A DNA stretch of 64,000 bases, taken from NCBI GenBank assembly GCA_025449115.1, contig JAHLKC010000086.1:1-64000 (forward strand), given 5' to 3'. Below, piece after piece: positions 26,670 through 40,200 of this stretch. Source of the DNA: Chytridium lagenaria. Its lineage: Eukaryota > Chytridiomycota > Chytridiomycetes > Chytridiales > Chytridiaceae. The notes under the pieces were generated by a model. That model was given only the letters and a program-made list of their open reading frames with translations. It did not search any database and was not told the DNA's origin. Every line of letters starts with the position of its first letter. Positions within the stretch are counted from its first letter, which is position 1. Made by a program: the position numbers and the translations under genes.

Positions 26670-27892
26670 TTATTTCCCAGACTTTATCGAATTTACAATG
26701 GCTTCAAACGCCCTCCTCTGTGCCGGCGGCAAGTCAGCAGGCTCCCCGCTCGCCTTCAAACCAAACCGACACTCGTCCAATGCCAAAGGCATCCCCGATA
26801 TCCTTATTCTATGCACCACCTCCGACAATAATCTAAAGTGGTTCTCAAAGCTATCCCCCCTCTCACAATAACCCGATCCAGCCTAACCGTCACAAGATCA
26901 TCAGGTCCAGGTTCACGCGCTCCCATCGGATGAGTGCTTGCAACTAAGCCTTCAAACACGCCTTCCTCCAACACGTTTTGAATGGCGGCGTTCGTCCCCG
27001 GCATGTCGATAGGAACTACTTTAAACCGGTATCGTTTACCCAGAGGAGAGGAAGAAGGGAACGGAGGTTGGAATGAAGTTTTCGGACGATCGGCTTGGCT
27101 TAAAGGGATGGGCCAAGCACTTCGTAAGTGGCGAATCGAAGTTCAGAGTGTATAGCTGAAGGAGATGAGGAGGGGAGCAGAGCGGATTCGGGAGGAATAG
27201 GCATAGTGGATTTCAGGGATCGTTCCCCTTAAAGACGAAAAATCAAAGTAGATGCCTTCCTTTCCAGACAGGTCTCTTGCGACGTAGATGCCGGCCGACC
27301 AGGTAACGTCGTCGGCTGGGCAAGGTTCATAATACCGAGTTGCTCCGACTTTGTAAGGAAGTTGGCGATTCTCTCTAGCTCGGAGCTGGTGACGCGGGGT
27401 CCGTCGTCTTCTTCAAGAAGGGTTTCTCTTGCGAAGAATGGCGTCGTCCTTTTCAATCTTTCTGGGGCTTGTACGAGGTGTGAGCTAAATAACCACAACA
27501 ATCAAACTTTAGTACGAAAAACTACATAGTTTAGTAATGTCTTCTATGACGCAAGAATGGTCAAAAAGAAAGACTTTTAATGGATAACCACACAATAAAG
27601 CATGCAGAAAGGGCAAATTCCCAACATAAAATATATAACGGAAAAGATAGTAACGAAGAATTACAATTGAAAAGCGATCATTACTCACGTCTTTCGCAAT
27701 CTTGTCACACCAACCTCTCACTCTTCTTCCCTGCAACCGTTGGAAACATGAGCATCTCCACTTCTTGTCGACTGCAACCGGCGCAGCGGCCCCACCGCCA
27801 CCCTCCTGCAACGCCCTCAACTTCATCATCACCTCCCCAGCAGTCTTACACAACTCTGCCTCCTCATCACTCACGGATCCACCTCCCGCCAT
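26670..27892 (-). CDS. Hypothetical protein
   Basis: I do not recognise this gene. The ATG at 27892 starts MAGGGSVSDEEAELCKTAGE, with a helical segment and an Ala/Gly-rich stretch. An upstream non-ATG extension of the frame (GTLNRIREIQRR) suggests the true start may be further 5'. An intron lies between about 27690 and 27500, followed by an exon with APERLKRTTPFFARETLLEE. A middle part with frame change(s) precedes YRFKVVPIDMPGTNAAIQ and a conserved-looking block EPGPDDLVTVRLDRVIVRGG. A last frame step near 26855 gives FENHFRLLSEVV and ends AFEAIVNSIKSGK at 26670. It is divergently transcribed from the ACSF3-like gene. Confidence 0.5.
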
Positions 27893-27981
27893 CCGTCTCT
27901 GAATCTCCCTGATCCTATTCAACGTCCCCTCGAGCTCTTTCTCTCCATTTTTTGCCCCATCAGATTTGCGACAAGTCTGTG
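27893..27981. promoter_or_regulatory. Very short bidirectional promoter
   Basis: Only about 90 bp separate the first ATG of the minus-strand hypothetical gene from the first ATG of the ACSF3-like gene. A shared promoter is inferred from the layout; no TATA box is evident. Confidence 0.4.
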
Positions 27982-30554
27982 ATGCTCATAAGGTTGAGAA
28001 AACAGCTCTTCGCGGCGATACGTCCTACATCAACTCGTATACAATGTGTTGGTGTACGTGCTGCACTGTTGTCGACAAAGAGGATTACTTTGCCTGAATT
28101 TGCAGTGTTTCACGGGTCTGCGGAGAGGGCAACAAGTGAGGATGATGGGGTCAGAGCACATCCCGCTGTGCTGGATTCTGAGGGGTCGTATTCGCATGGA
28201 AGGCTTTTGAAGGATACATCTACCTTTGCAGATGTGCATTTAAGGGACATGTGAGTTTAGTCTCTCAGAAAACGTCCTTATTTCGGTTTTGTTGCTCTGG
28301 CATTTTTAATTTGCATGGAAACCCGTTTCTTTCAGCTTTAACTACAACTTGTGTTGTTTTGAGTTTCCTTTTCACCTGCAATAATATTCAATAACATTCT
28401 TCTCCATTCACCTTTTCACCGTGCCTTCACTGTCTGTTTCATCTTCATTCTGACGATTCATTATCCGAAGGGATAGAAATACTATGCGCAAAACTAACGC
28501 CACTATAACAAAGCAACCCCAACGACCGTATCGCCTTTCTCACCCCCCGCACCTACCTTCATCCTCTCATCCAATTCTCCATCTGGCAAAAATCCGCCAT
28601 CCCAGTTCCTCTCTGCACCTCCCACAAATCCCCTGATCTTCTCCACGTCATCAACGACTGTACCCCACGTATCGTCTTCTACGCGCCCCAGTTCACGTCC
28701 ATCATTGAAACCGTCCGGGCCTCCAAAACTACTGTAGAAAAATGGATCCAAGTCACGGATGTGGATTTTGGACATGCCGATGAGAGGGTTGAGGTTGAGT
28801 GGAGGAAAATGGATAAAGGGAATGGAGGGTTGATTATTTATACAAGGTATGGAATGTGTGCAGGATTGGTTGTTGATAAAGTTTAAGTGGGACGACGGGA
28901 AAACCGAAAGGTGTTTTGTCAACGTATGCCAACATCGAGGCCAGGTGTTATCATTACTAAAGGCATGGGAATGGACTCGAAAAGACAAAATTCAATTACT
29001 TCTTCCGCTTCATCATGTTCATGTACGTCACAAGCTCCTCCTTGCATCAATTGGATACTGATGAGGTTGTTTTTAGGGTCTGATCAACGTGCTTACTTGT
29101 GGGATTGCTGCTGGCGCCACGGTAGAGATGGTACCAGGAAAATTTGATCCAGAGGCCGTTTGGAACAGATGGATGGAGAAACGGAGGGATCTGACGTTGT
29201 TCATGGCCGTGCCGACTATTTATGGTATTGTAAAATAGTTTCTTTGGTTTAATTCATTTAACTTTACTTTTTTTTTTCCTTCCTCTTTTTCCCCAACGCT
29301 TTCTCATATTATTACAAACAGCAAAATTGGCAAGATATTTCAAGGAATCTTTGACGGAGACGGAGAAAGAGAAGGCAACGGCGGCATGTTCACAATTTAG
29401 GTTGATGGTCTCGGGTAAGTGAGGTTATTCGGAAATTACTCCTTGACTAGCTTTCCACTCAACGGCGCGCTGGTTACTTGTGACTTACTAAATCTATTTC
29501 ATGTGTGATATTCAAGGATCAAGTGCCCTTCCAGACCCCCTTTCTCAACAATGGACTAGCATCTCCAACCACACTCTCCTCGAACGGTAAGCAACCATCC
29601 TCCAACTCTTCCTAACACACGGCACCAGCTACGGCATGACTGAAATTGGGATGGCACTTGGGAACCCACTTTATGGAAGTCGAATTGCTGGGACAGTTGG
29701 GAAACCGTTTCCAGGGATGCAGTGTAAAATAGTGAATGAGGATGGGAAGGAGGTTGAAAAGGGTGGGGTTGGTGAACTTTTGGTGAAAGGGCCGCAGGTT
29801 TTAAGGAGTGAGTGTTTTTGTTTGTGGGGTTGATGATGTTGATTATTGTTTTTTAGGTATTGGGGACGCCCTGATGCGACGAGGGAGAGTTTTACAGAGG
29901 ATGGATGGTAAGAGTGTATTTTTTTGTATTGGTGTCCTTGTCTGTTTTAAGATTGGTCTTCTATACTTACGGAATAGCCTGGTTCCGTTACCTCTTTTTT
30001 TTTTTTTGTCCTGCTGTTTTTTGTCTATCCCGTTCCACGCTTCACTATGGGGTTTTCCAGTCCGTTTCCCCACTTTAAGTCATTTGGATATTTCTACATG
30101 TACTAGATCTGCCATTCACATCCACAGACTTTTCTCCCACTCTCACTCCACCCCTCCACTTCTCCATCAACATACTCACCCCATCCCAGGTTCCACACCG
30201 GCGACATAGCCACCCTCCTCCCGAACGCCCACCAAAGATCCTCGGCCGAGCCTCCATCGACATAATAAAAAGCGGCGGCCACAAGATCTCTGCTCTAGAT
30301 GTTGAACGCCACCTCCTTTCACATCCATCTGTCCGGGATGTCTGTGTTGTCGGGATACCCGATGACGAATGGGGGGAACGTGTTGCAGCTGTTGTTGTGA
30401 TGGATGGGGATGTGGAGGGGTGAAGGAGTGGATGGGGGGACGGTGTGCGGGGTGGGAGGTGCCGAGTGTTTGGAGGGTTGTTGGGGAGGTACCGAGGAAT
30501 GCTATGGGGAAGGTGAATAAGAGGGAGGTGAGGAGAGTTGTGTTTGGGGAGTGA
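27982..30554 (+). CDS. ACSF3-like (malonyl-CoA synthetase type) AMP-forming acyl-CoA ligase
   Basis: It probably activates malonate or a short-chain acid to its CoA thioester in mitochondria. The start [19 protein letters not shown] is basic and amphipathic, like a matrix-targeting sequence. Exons then give [20 protein letters not shown] (about 28530), GLIIYTR (28840, the start of the P-loop motif; the next exon boundary is unclear), [20 protein letters not shown] (29090), [10 protein letters not shown] (29200), [22 protein letters not shown] (29630, the adenylate-binding YGMTE motif), [14 protein letters not shown] and [13 protein letters not shown]. Later come [31 protein letters not shown] (30270) and the C-terminal [13 protein letters not shown] with its catalytic Lys. 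A frame break near 30415 separates the last two blocks and is probably an indel. The family is clear; ACSF3 rather than another AMP ligase is inferred from motif wording. Confidence 0.85.
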
Positions 30555-31884
30555 TGGTTCGGGTACCTTTTTTTTTTTTGTTTGTGTCGTGTTGGGAGTG
30601 GTGGTGGGGGAATGACACCTTCTTTTTTAATTGGTTTGTGTCGTGTCTTTTTTTTTATGATGATGGATAAAGGGGTTTTAAAGTTCAGGTCTGACTCTGA
30701 AGGATGCATGCTTTAGAGTTTAAACGCGCTTGTTCCATTTTTTCACTTTTTTTTTTACCTTTTCACTTTTCACCTTTTTTGTTAAAACCTCTAGCCACAT
30801 TTTTCATCCCATTTTTTTACCTTTTTCTTTTTGTTCATTGTTTCATTTATGTTCTTTCTTGTCCTTCTTTGCTTTTTTTTTCCTTTTCTTTTTCTTTTTT
30901 TGCCTGTTGAAAAGCAACCATGACGTTTTTCTGAACGTTGACGTCCTGCAACACAAACTTGAGGCCCAAAAAACAAACACTTTGAACCTCGGTACATACC
31001 TCAAAAGACAAACACGGGAAACCATTCTCACTTCTATCGATTGATGTTAAGAAAGAAAAACGGCTTTGATAATTAATCACTCTGATTTAAATAAAGAAAA
31101 AACGGCTTTGATAATCACTCTAGTTTTTTTTTTATCTTTTTCATTTCTTGGAGATACATGCAACATTGGAGACAGCCACAGCACGAGTCTGGGGTGCAGC
31201 ACGAGTCCAGGCGGGTCCAGGACATTGTCTTCACGACGGCGAGTCTTTAAAACAACACAAATTATTTTTTTATCATTCTATATTTTAAAGGGAAGGGGAA
31301 AAAAAAAAAACCACAAGTTTATGAGAAGGGGAAGAAACCAGCACAACAAAAGGGTAAAATAAAGGAACATTGACAGGTACCGAGCAAAAAAAAAGAGAGA
31401 GAGCTGCCCCCACGCTTCATAAAAAAGAGGTCGTAAATTTTTTCGAGAAGGGTTTTTTTTCAAAGAACTTGGATATTTCAGGAAGACAAAGAAAAAAAGG
31501 GGATAGGAATGTATGTAGAAAAAAGAAAAAAGAATAAGACGGTATGAAACAGAGAAAAGGGAAAAAGTTTTTCTATCGGTAAAAGTGAAAAGAGAGAAAA
31601 AAATGAAAACGCGCATGAGGGATAGGAAGAGTTCGAGCCGACAAGAAAAATTAAAGTGGAACAGAAAGGGAAAAGAACAGTTGACGAAAGGATAGTCGGA
31701 AAAAGGTAAAAAAAAAAAAGTAAAAAACGGGAAATAGATCGAGATAAAAAAAAAGGTAAAAGGCAGACGATCCGTATAAAAAAAAAAAAGCAGTGATGAA
31801 AATGAGGGGTTTAACACCTCTAAGCGATTCAAAGGCGCAGACCAGAAATGTCAGAGATAAAGTATAAAAGAGTGACAGAATCGC
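30555..31884. other. Low-complexity intergenic region
   Basis: T-rich on the + strand at 30720-30905 and A/G-rich with many A-runs at 31290-31800. A 70-bp stretch containing GGAGACATGC-like sequence and GAGTC repeats lies near 31150-31250. No gene supported. Confidence 0.5.
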
Positions 31885-34800
31885 TCAATACAAGAACTGT
31901 AAAGGATCCGCCACCTTTCTCTCCTCCTTACTCTGCGGCGCGGCATCATTAGGATCCATATCCAAACTCGGTCCAAACGACTCCAAAAAGTCCTTGACAG
32001 CCGGTTCAAACTGCACAGGTTCCGGGGCAATCATGGCAGAGAGTCTGTGGAGCATGTTGAAGAGACCAAGGGAGGAGACGGCTTCCATGACACCTCGTGG
32101 GGTGATCATGTTTTCAAGGAGTCGGATGTTGCCTGTGGCGGTGAAGACGCGTTTGAGGGAGGCGGCGGAACGGATGAAATCGAGGACGGCGTCGAGACGA
32201 GGGATTTGGACGGGGACACCTGCTGCCGCGGAGACGAGGATGTGGATGGGGACTTTGCGGCGAATGGCGAGGTAGGCAGCGTGGCCGCGAAGGAGGAGGT
32301 TACCAGTGGCCGTGGTGTACTGTAAAAAATTTTCATGAGACATTTGGATTTTTGGAAAGCTGCTCATGATGAGGTGAAATAAAGACAGAGGCGTGATTGA
32401 AGGGAATATACTTACAACATAGAACATCAATGCTTTTGCACCGTTAGACCACTCGCAGGGCTCATCCTGAACAGCGGGATCAGGCTCATCCTTTGACCTA
32501 AGCAAGAACAGCCACAACAAAAAGGCAATCGCCCTCTTTGCGTCCAAATTCTGCATCACCGACACATATTTAGGTGTGAACCCCATATGTTGCGCCAAAA
32601 AGTCATCAATCCCTTTATGCGTGGTAGGGATAGTCTTCGTCCAAGTCCCCGACTCCTTTTCAACCACCACCAACTTTTTCAAGATGGCATTGTAATCAGC
32701 AAGTCGCTTCATGCCCTTCTTGGGAACCACTTCAGCCGCTTTTGCCTTTTCAATCTCGGCAGCAGTGAATCGACCCGTCTCAGTGAAACTCTCGGGAACG
32801 TGTCGATCTCCCACCCACCCGTTAGGTCCAATTGTTCCGTGGCAAACAAGATATCATTGACACCCAACTCATCCCCACACTGTCCGTAATGGCATTGGTC
32901 CAACCCACCATGGCTGAAATACACGCAATAGCCTGAAGACCTTCCACCCCAAACCTGTTCACAACGTTCCGTTTCAATTCCGCAGTGACTTTGGACGGGA
33001 TTCTAGAGGCCGCTGTGACGAGACTAAGGGCGTCTGCGTCACGCTGGGTGTTGCGGGGATCGCTGGGGTCGATGACGGGTTTATAGGTGGATGGGGTGTT
33101 GCCGCCTCCGGGGACTGCGATGCCGGGAGTCGGCCCGTCCAACGAGGGACCTCGGAGTTTGGCGGAACTGGCGGATCGGGAGGGGGCGGAGGCGGCGGCG
33201 GTGTTTGACTGGCTGGTGACGGAGGAGGAGCCGACCTTGTCGCGAACTTGGGCACGGTATGAACCGTTAAAGACGTCTCCGATACCGGCGACTTGAGCAG
33301 CGCAGTAGTGACTAGAATGACGGGGTTAGAAATGTTGGATTATTGGAAAATAAGGTTTTGTGAAAAGAAAATGATGCTTACCATCTGTACTGCATGGACG
33401 ATACCAAGAGAATGGACCTTCTCAACTTGATGGACACTGGGTGAACCTAATGGCATCAAAAAAAAGAAAACAAAAGGATTAGAAACCAGCAGTAACTAAC
33501 AAGGTTGACGATGCAAGAAGCAGATCCGATCCCATCTCCAACACTCTGGTAAGAGAGAGCACTCGAAAAAGCGTTTCTGCCATATACAGAAAACCCGCCA
33601 ATCCACACTCTCGTATCACCCATCATTTTTTGGGTTATATGAAAATCCTTCCACCAAAACCTATTTTTCCCCCTTCGGTAAAACATCAACCTTCCTCGAA
33701 ACCACCACCCACAACAACACACCCATCTTTTCGAAAAAGATCCACCCACAAAAACCTTCCAACTCTATCTGCAAGGAAAGACCAACTCACCCCAAGATCC
33801 GTCTTTGGCATGTTAATCAACCTCGGCAAGGCAAACTGCATACCCCTCGCACAGGGGTTTCCAGTAGTGCGTGATACCTCCAGATCCACTCCCCATGAAC
33901 CACCCCATGAGTGTTTGGAAGGCCTATAATAAAATAGCAAAACAAATGAAATTTCGTTAGTTAGATTTTGACCAGGAAATACGTAAATGAAAGCGGAGGG
34001 GGCCACCGTAGTATGATTAGTGCCAACAAGAGGTGCATCAAGTCGTTGGTGGAAGAGAGTAATAAGGGGGAGAGGGGGTGGAAGAGGTGTTCAAAGAGAG
34101 ACTTACGGCAAATTCCGCAGTAGCTTGCTCGAGACTAGGAACATAAGGCTTCAACTCATAGAGCGTTCATTCTCAGTAAAAGTCAACTGATTCCCACCAT
34201 ACTGGTTCAACACGCTAGCAGGATCAACCTCCTCTTCCTCACTGTAACCAGAGTCACTTCCACTCGACATCAACGACCGTCTGTCAAGGTCGAGACTCTG
34301 CGTGCCACGTGGAGCATACTGCAGATGCGGTTGCGCCGTGATGGTGCGAGTGGGTGCGGTGGGACTGTAGAGGGAGTGACCGGCTGATGAGCCATTGGTG
34401 GAGGTGGAGTTGATGGAGGCGGGGTAAGGGGTTGTGCGGGTTGTAGCGGTGATGGTTGAGCCGGTGGCTGAACGGATGGAAGGGTTTGGCATCAAGGGGA
34501 TGCGAGGCTGTTGGTGCGAATCATGGGGATCGGGGCCATTTGGTGTTGTTGTTGTTGTTGGTGTTGTTGGTAACGGTAGTCGTTGTATTGGGGACGCTTA
34601 AAGTCATGGTGTTGTTGTTGCTGTTGTTGTTGTTGGTGGTGATCGTACATGCTGTCAAAGGAGTACGGGGGTGGAGGCATGCGGTCGGGTCTCCTGAGAG
34701 GGTGGAGCCAGTGGTGGAGGTGGTTCTTGCGGAAGCGGAACGTTGCTGACCAATGTAAGGGGAGGACCGACCACTGTTGTTGGTCATCGCGTGGTGGAGG

Positions 34801-35270
34801 ACGCTATTCTGAGATATCGAGTCGCGGTTGCTGGAGCGACTATAGTGAGAGCCTGGGGCCGAAGTGTTCTGGTTGCGATCCATGCCAGGGTTGCCATACC
34901 CCGATTGATAATGGTACGGGTCACCGGCAGCCATGGCAGCAGCTCTAGCAGCAGCATGATGGTTGGGACCGTAATCGAGACTAGGCTGCGAATCATGTTT
35001 TGTTGAAGACGGTCGAGTGCTTGATGGTTCACAATGTGTCTCTGGTGTTGGGGGTTTGGGGTGTAAGTCGCAGGGGCCGGTTGCGGGGCAGGGGCGTAAC
35101 GGTTTGGACCACGAGCGGAGCGTATGGGTTGAGTTGGCACCAGGGAGTTCGCAGCCATCTGGACCGCATGGACTGAATTCTTCAAGGTAGGTGAGGAGCT
35201 CTTCGTCCTCTGGGAGATGGACATCTAGAGGAGTAGGAGACTGAGGAGGGTTGTATTGAAGGGAAGCCAT
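31885..35270 (-). CDS. Q/N/P-rich protein with helical C-terminal region (possibly AhpD/CMD-like)
   Basis: Function uncertain. The start MASLQYNPPQSPTPLDVHLP at 35270 opens about 350 disordered residues rich in Ser, Pro, Gln, Asn and His, with CAACAA-type repeats near 34535-34640. Frame changes near 34690, 34500 and 34155 are needed to continue. An acidic SGYSEEEEVDP patch follows, then ELKPYVPSLEQATAEFA. After an intron (about 34107-33926) comes FQTLMGWFMGSGSGGITHYW. Later exons give LVTAASRIPSKVTAELKRNV and AMVGWTNAITDSVGM (about 33050-32880). The last part has LLRGHAAYLAIRRKVPIHIL and SSLGLFNMLHRLSAMIAPEP, ending at 31885. The alternating helices with FNxxxRL-like ends resemble the AhpD/carboxymuconolactone decarboxylase fold, but the CxxC active site is not visible. 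A structural match would be needed to settle this. Confidence 0.5.
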
Positions 35271-37267
35271 CGTTCTCTTCTTTCTCTTGATCTCTTGTAG
35301 GATTGATCAACAGTCTAGTTTGTAACGAGACGGAATGAGTTGAGAGAATGGATGTTTTCTTTCAGATGGATGGGAGTAGAGGTAACGGTTTTGTTCAGCA
35401 GGATCTATATAATTTTAGAGGAATTCTCTGTCTTTACCAGCAATGGAAGTAATTAAGTAAGCAAGCAAGCAAAGTACAATAAGAGGGGACATTTTTAGGG
35501 CAGAAGGAAAGCGTCTTTATCTTTTTCACTTTTTCTTTCTTTCTTTCCTCCTCCTGTTCCTCCTGATTCTTTCTTCTTCCTCTTCTTCTTCTTCCTCTTC
35601 TTCTTCCTCTTTTTTCTTATTCCTTTTGTGGCAGTGTAATGTTTGCATGACATGAGTTTTATAAAGACAAAAAAGGTAAAGAGAAATCCATTTGACACTA
35701 CTGGCTTGTCAATTAAATCATCGATTTACCTACTATTCTATAGTATTGAGTCATTCCTAATAAATACTAATAGGTCCATACATGCTAATACCTATTAGAT
35801 AATGATAATGCTATTACAGGTATATACTAGAATATACTATTATTAGCATAGAGTATTTACTGTTGATACATGCCTCTGTAGGTTATATGCAGGTAGATAT
35901 ATACTCTATAGAATAATATATAAATATTTAATGCATCAGCTAATTATTACATTTTATTAAATAATATTACATATAATTATTAGTTTTATTCAAGGAAAGT
36001 AAAGCATCAAACTGTCTTTTTTTATTATTATTTTATTAATTCCTTTATATAAATAAATAAATAAATATTACTAATAATAATATTAGTTTAATAATAATAG
36101 AATGAAAGGGGCGACATTATCAATCAATTCAACTGATAAATAAAGACAAACTTGCAGGAATTGTTATTATGTAATTATTCATTTATTTATTTATAGAATA
36201 AATTTTATTTATTCATTTTATCGGAAATGTCTTTAAAGACACATTCTCTACAACTCAAAAGACCCACATTTCCCTTGTTCTCCAGAGTTCACCCGAGAAG
36301 AGAAAAAAGTAAAAATGTCCAATCAGAGAGGTCGGACTTTTAATAAAAAGACACTTGAAAATTTGAACGTTTTCTCTTGAATTAAAAAAGTGAAAAATTA
36401 AAAGACGCGAATGAAGAGAGAGAACAAGACGAGCGTTGAGAGAGGAAGGGAAGGAGAAGAGAGGGAGGGAGGGAGAGGAAAAAAGGGACTTTGACCAGAA
36501 ACGCGTGTGTGGGCAAGAGTAAGACGAGGTAGTGACCCATGCACACAATTGTTTCCATGTTATTACGGAACTATAAACACTAATTCATCCGACTACTAAA
36601 CGATAAAAATCTCCGTTCTTGTAAAGACGCATAATGGGCGTCTACCTTTAACGTTCATCTTTCTTGTACTCTAAAATAAAAACTTAGAACATTAAAAAAA
36701 AATAGGGGGACCCCTCAAAACTGCCATGAAGAAAACCTTTTCAGGATAAGGGGATATACCAGCCTTTTTTCTTTAACACAAACGCATGGGTTTTTAAAAT
36801 ATTCTAATACATGTGTGATAGTTTTAGAAAGACACTGTAATCAGAGACAGTAGCGAGTATAAACAAACACATGAAGAGGGAAGGAGAAGAGAATTTACAC
36901 AAACACAAAGAAAGAGGGAAGAGAGGGAAGGGTGTTTCTTTCTTCGTTCCTGCCTAAGGAAGGAGGAAGGAACAAAGAAAGGAAGGAATAAAGGAGGCTA
37001 TTAGCCTCTTTTGTTTCTTAAATGATGAGAGAGTCACAACGAGCGGCAATGAGAGTCATAACCTTCGTGCATCATTTGTCTTGTGCAAGTCTTGTGCAAG
37101 GACATGTTTTATTTAACGCCGCCCTTTCCAATGAGAATATAGATCAAAGTAGCTCTTGGATCGAAGTTTTTTTATTTAAACTCCCTTTAAAACCCGGCCC
37201 ACGTTCATTATTTCCCTCCACTTGCTTTTTCTTTCCTCTACATTTCACCCCTCCCGAAGATAAGAAA
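35271..37267. other. AT-rich intergenic region between divergent genes
   Basis: Roughly 2 kb between two divergently transcribed genes. It contains a CTTCTT-rich tract (35540-35620), very AT-rich sequence with TTTA/ATAA runs (35700-36250) and an A/G-rich tract (36400-36490). No gene supported. Confidence 0.5.
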
Positions 37268-40200
37268 ATGCAAACATCACCCATCCTTCCCCGTTCGCGG
37301 TTTACGGATCTGCAAAGGCAGAGACCAGACTTGACCGTTGCTCAGATCATCAACTCGAACAACTACACTGAGGCAGAGATTGCGAGTGGGAGAGTGGACT
37401 TGAAGGCTGACCCGGTTATCCCTGAAAATGCGGACGCTGTTGTTGTCGGAGCTGGAATGGCTGGATTGATCTTTGCTATTCACCTCAAGGTAAAACTTCT
37501 TTGCCCCTACCATTCCTGTGTCCCATCCTATTCCTTTGGACATCCTTTGTGGACATACACCATCGTCCAGCTACCTACCAGTATCCCCATCACTCTTCAT
37601 TCAAAACACGCTTCATCGCTGGTCGTCACATCAACCCCAACCTGACATTTTCCTCATCAGAAAATCAAACCCGACGCCGTCATCATCGTCCTCGAACGCT
37701 CCGCCCAACCCACCTACAAAATCGGCGAGTCCACACTTAGCACATTCTCCCGGTTCTGCCAATCCCACATCATGTCATCGCAATACATGCTTCGTCTCTT
37801 CAACATCAAGGAAGGTCTTGACTTTGTCTACCTCAATGAACACAACGACCACAAAGAATACCAGGACATTGCGGTCTCGACAACAGCTTCCAACTGGAGA
37901 GAAAGGTTTCTGAACTCTTGTTCACATTGAAGGCACAGAGGATGGGTGTCAAGGTGAGCCTTTTCATTTGCCTCTTTTCTAAAACTGTCAACTCCCGTCA
38001 CAACTCCCGTCAAATTTTTCAAACATTCTAACAAAACAAAAATTTCCCAGGTGTTTTACGGTGTCTCTGTTGACGGCCGTGGCTCTGACATTATCTGCCC
38101 AACCTTGAAGACTCTCAAATACACTCTCAGCCCCTCCATCTCCTCCCCCACCGAGACTCGTCGCTCCCATGAGCACCCGAATCTATCCTCAAGCTCAGGC
38201 CATGTCTCGTTCAGCAACAAAAACCCGGCTATGAACAGGGCACCAGCACAGCACCTGTGGATGCGGACAGGTTGAAGCAAAGGGGAATTGAGGATAGAAA
38301 GAGAGCCAACTTGTTCTCAAAAATGTTTGGGAAAGAAGGATAAGGTAATATTGACAAGTTGATCCCCTGTTAGTTAGTTAGTCTCTCTCTCTTCCATCTC
38401 GTCTGTTCACCCATCTCGTTTGTCCACCCACCACCACCAACCAACCCTTTTTTACCATATCCATGATCCAAATGTCTCTTCCCCCTCGCGTGTCTTCTTT
38501 ATTATTGGATGTTAAATCTTCCGTCCTTCACCTGCTGCATAAATGTCAAAGTCTTTAGAGGAAGGAAGCCACCCACCCATCCTAAGACCCCCCCTAACAA
38601 CTCGCTCTTCCTTCCTCATACATTCCATGACCCTTTTTTTCTTGTTTTTACTCCCATTTTTCACTTTTTAAATTTTTGCCCATTTTTTGTCTCTTTTTTT
38701 TCACTTCTGGAACCATGTGTCACCACAACGGCCAAGCAAGCAACTTTGGGCTGAGGTCATGATGGGGGGTTTTTTTCCCACTCTTTGGAACACTCCCTCG
38801 TGTCTATCCAATCCACGCACTCCAAGAAACCCTCAAAATTCCTCCCTGCCACCACCCACCCTTCCTACCCTTCATGTCATTCCACTCGAATCCATCCATG
38901 CGTCTCTCTAATCCTTTGTTTATCAGTACTCAAACCCAGCCGTCGTCAATGTTCCCTCATCGGCCCCAGTTAAGGCAGTTCCCCGCCCCCCCCTCGTCAA
39001 CCGATCATCAAGGCGAAAATAGTCGCAGACGCGTCAGGGTTGACTCAGACGATTTGCGAAACAGCTTGTGAAGACGGAAAAGTTCCCTGGGATGGATTTT
39101 GATGCTTACTGGGCGTACTTTAAGGAGGATATGACCCGCATGGAGAAGAGTATTCAAGAATTATGAGTATCCTGGAAGTCTTTCATTTGTGCATGAAGGA
39201 TGGTTGGAGTTGGTGGATGAGTTGTCTTTATTATTATCTCTATCGGTAACGCTGACCCCGTTTTTTTAGTCGTCTCGTCACCTGGGAAAAGTCTCCCCGC
39301 TAACATGATGGACATGATCACCTACATCCTCGACAACGTGGACGCCGGCATCGACGAACGTCTCGTCCCCTGCATGGACAAACTCGCCGCCATGTTTGGT
39401 TGCACGCACGAACGTATCGTTTCGATTGGTTTCACGGTCCGTTCCGAAAGTGTCGCCACTCTCCCTTCCTTCCCGCACCTTTCACCCAAAGCCAGTGAAA
39501 CGAGAAACGTTCTGGGGCATTGTTCACAAGTACCCTGTTCTCGAAAAAGTCCTCTTACGATTCCGGGCGATACAGCATCCTCGAAAAATACTATGGTCCC
39601 ATTTTCGGAACTTTACTTTGCGCGAAAATCCATCTCGTACCGCCAAACCGCCATCGCAGGACCTGGATGGTTTGCCATGGGCAACGCATCTGGGTTCACC
39701 TCCCCTCTGTTCTCACCAGGCATCAACTGTATTGCGCTTTCCACAAGCCTACCTTGCTGGTAACCTAGCGAAACGGCATTTGGAGACTGGTGAAGAAGTG
39801 TGGATGAATATCAGTACCGGATGGGAGAGATTCAGATTCCGGGATTGAGGATGGTGGATCGATTCTTGTATAGTATGTTTAGGGATGTGAGGCTGTTCCA
39901 TTTGTTCCCGCTTACTTTGCGAATGGGATTGGAGAGATTAGTACGAATTATCAGCAGTACTTTTCGGAGGGTTGAGATTCATTGGAGTTTGGGATCGACT
40001 GCTCCCGTGTTCCAGAAGATGGCACCAGAGGTGAGTTTTTATATTCTTTACACACTTTTATTTTCAATCCTGGTGACTCCTTTTAAATGTTGTTTTCCCT
40101 CCCTCTTCTATATGGCTTTAAAACTAACTTTATTTTTCAAAAGCTCCTTCCCCTGATCGAAGGTCTCCCAGCGAACCCGTCTCCGACGAAACCATTGCTC

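Noticed and set aside
30704..31044. Phe-rich plus-strand frames suggesting membrane segments
   Set aside because: They translate poly-T tracts in several frames and lack any conserved feature.
31278..31832. 184-codon minus-strand frame rich in Phe and Ser
   Set aside because: It is a translation of A/G-rich low-complexity DNA, with no plausible membrane topology or conserved motif.
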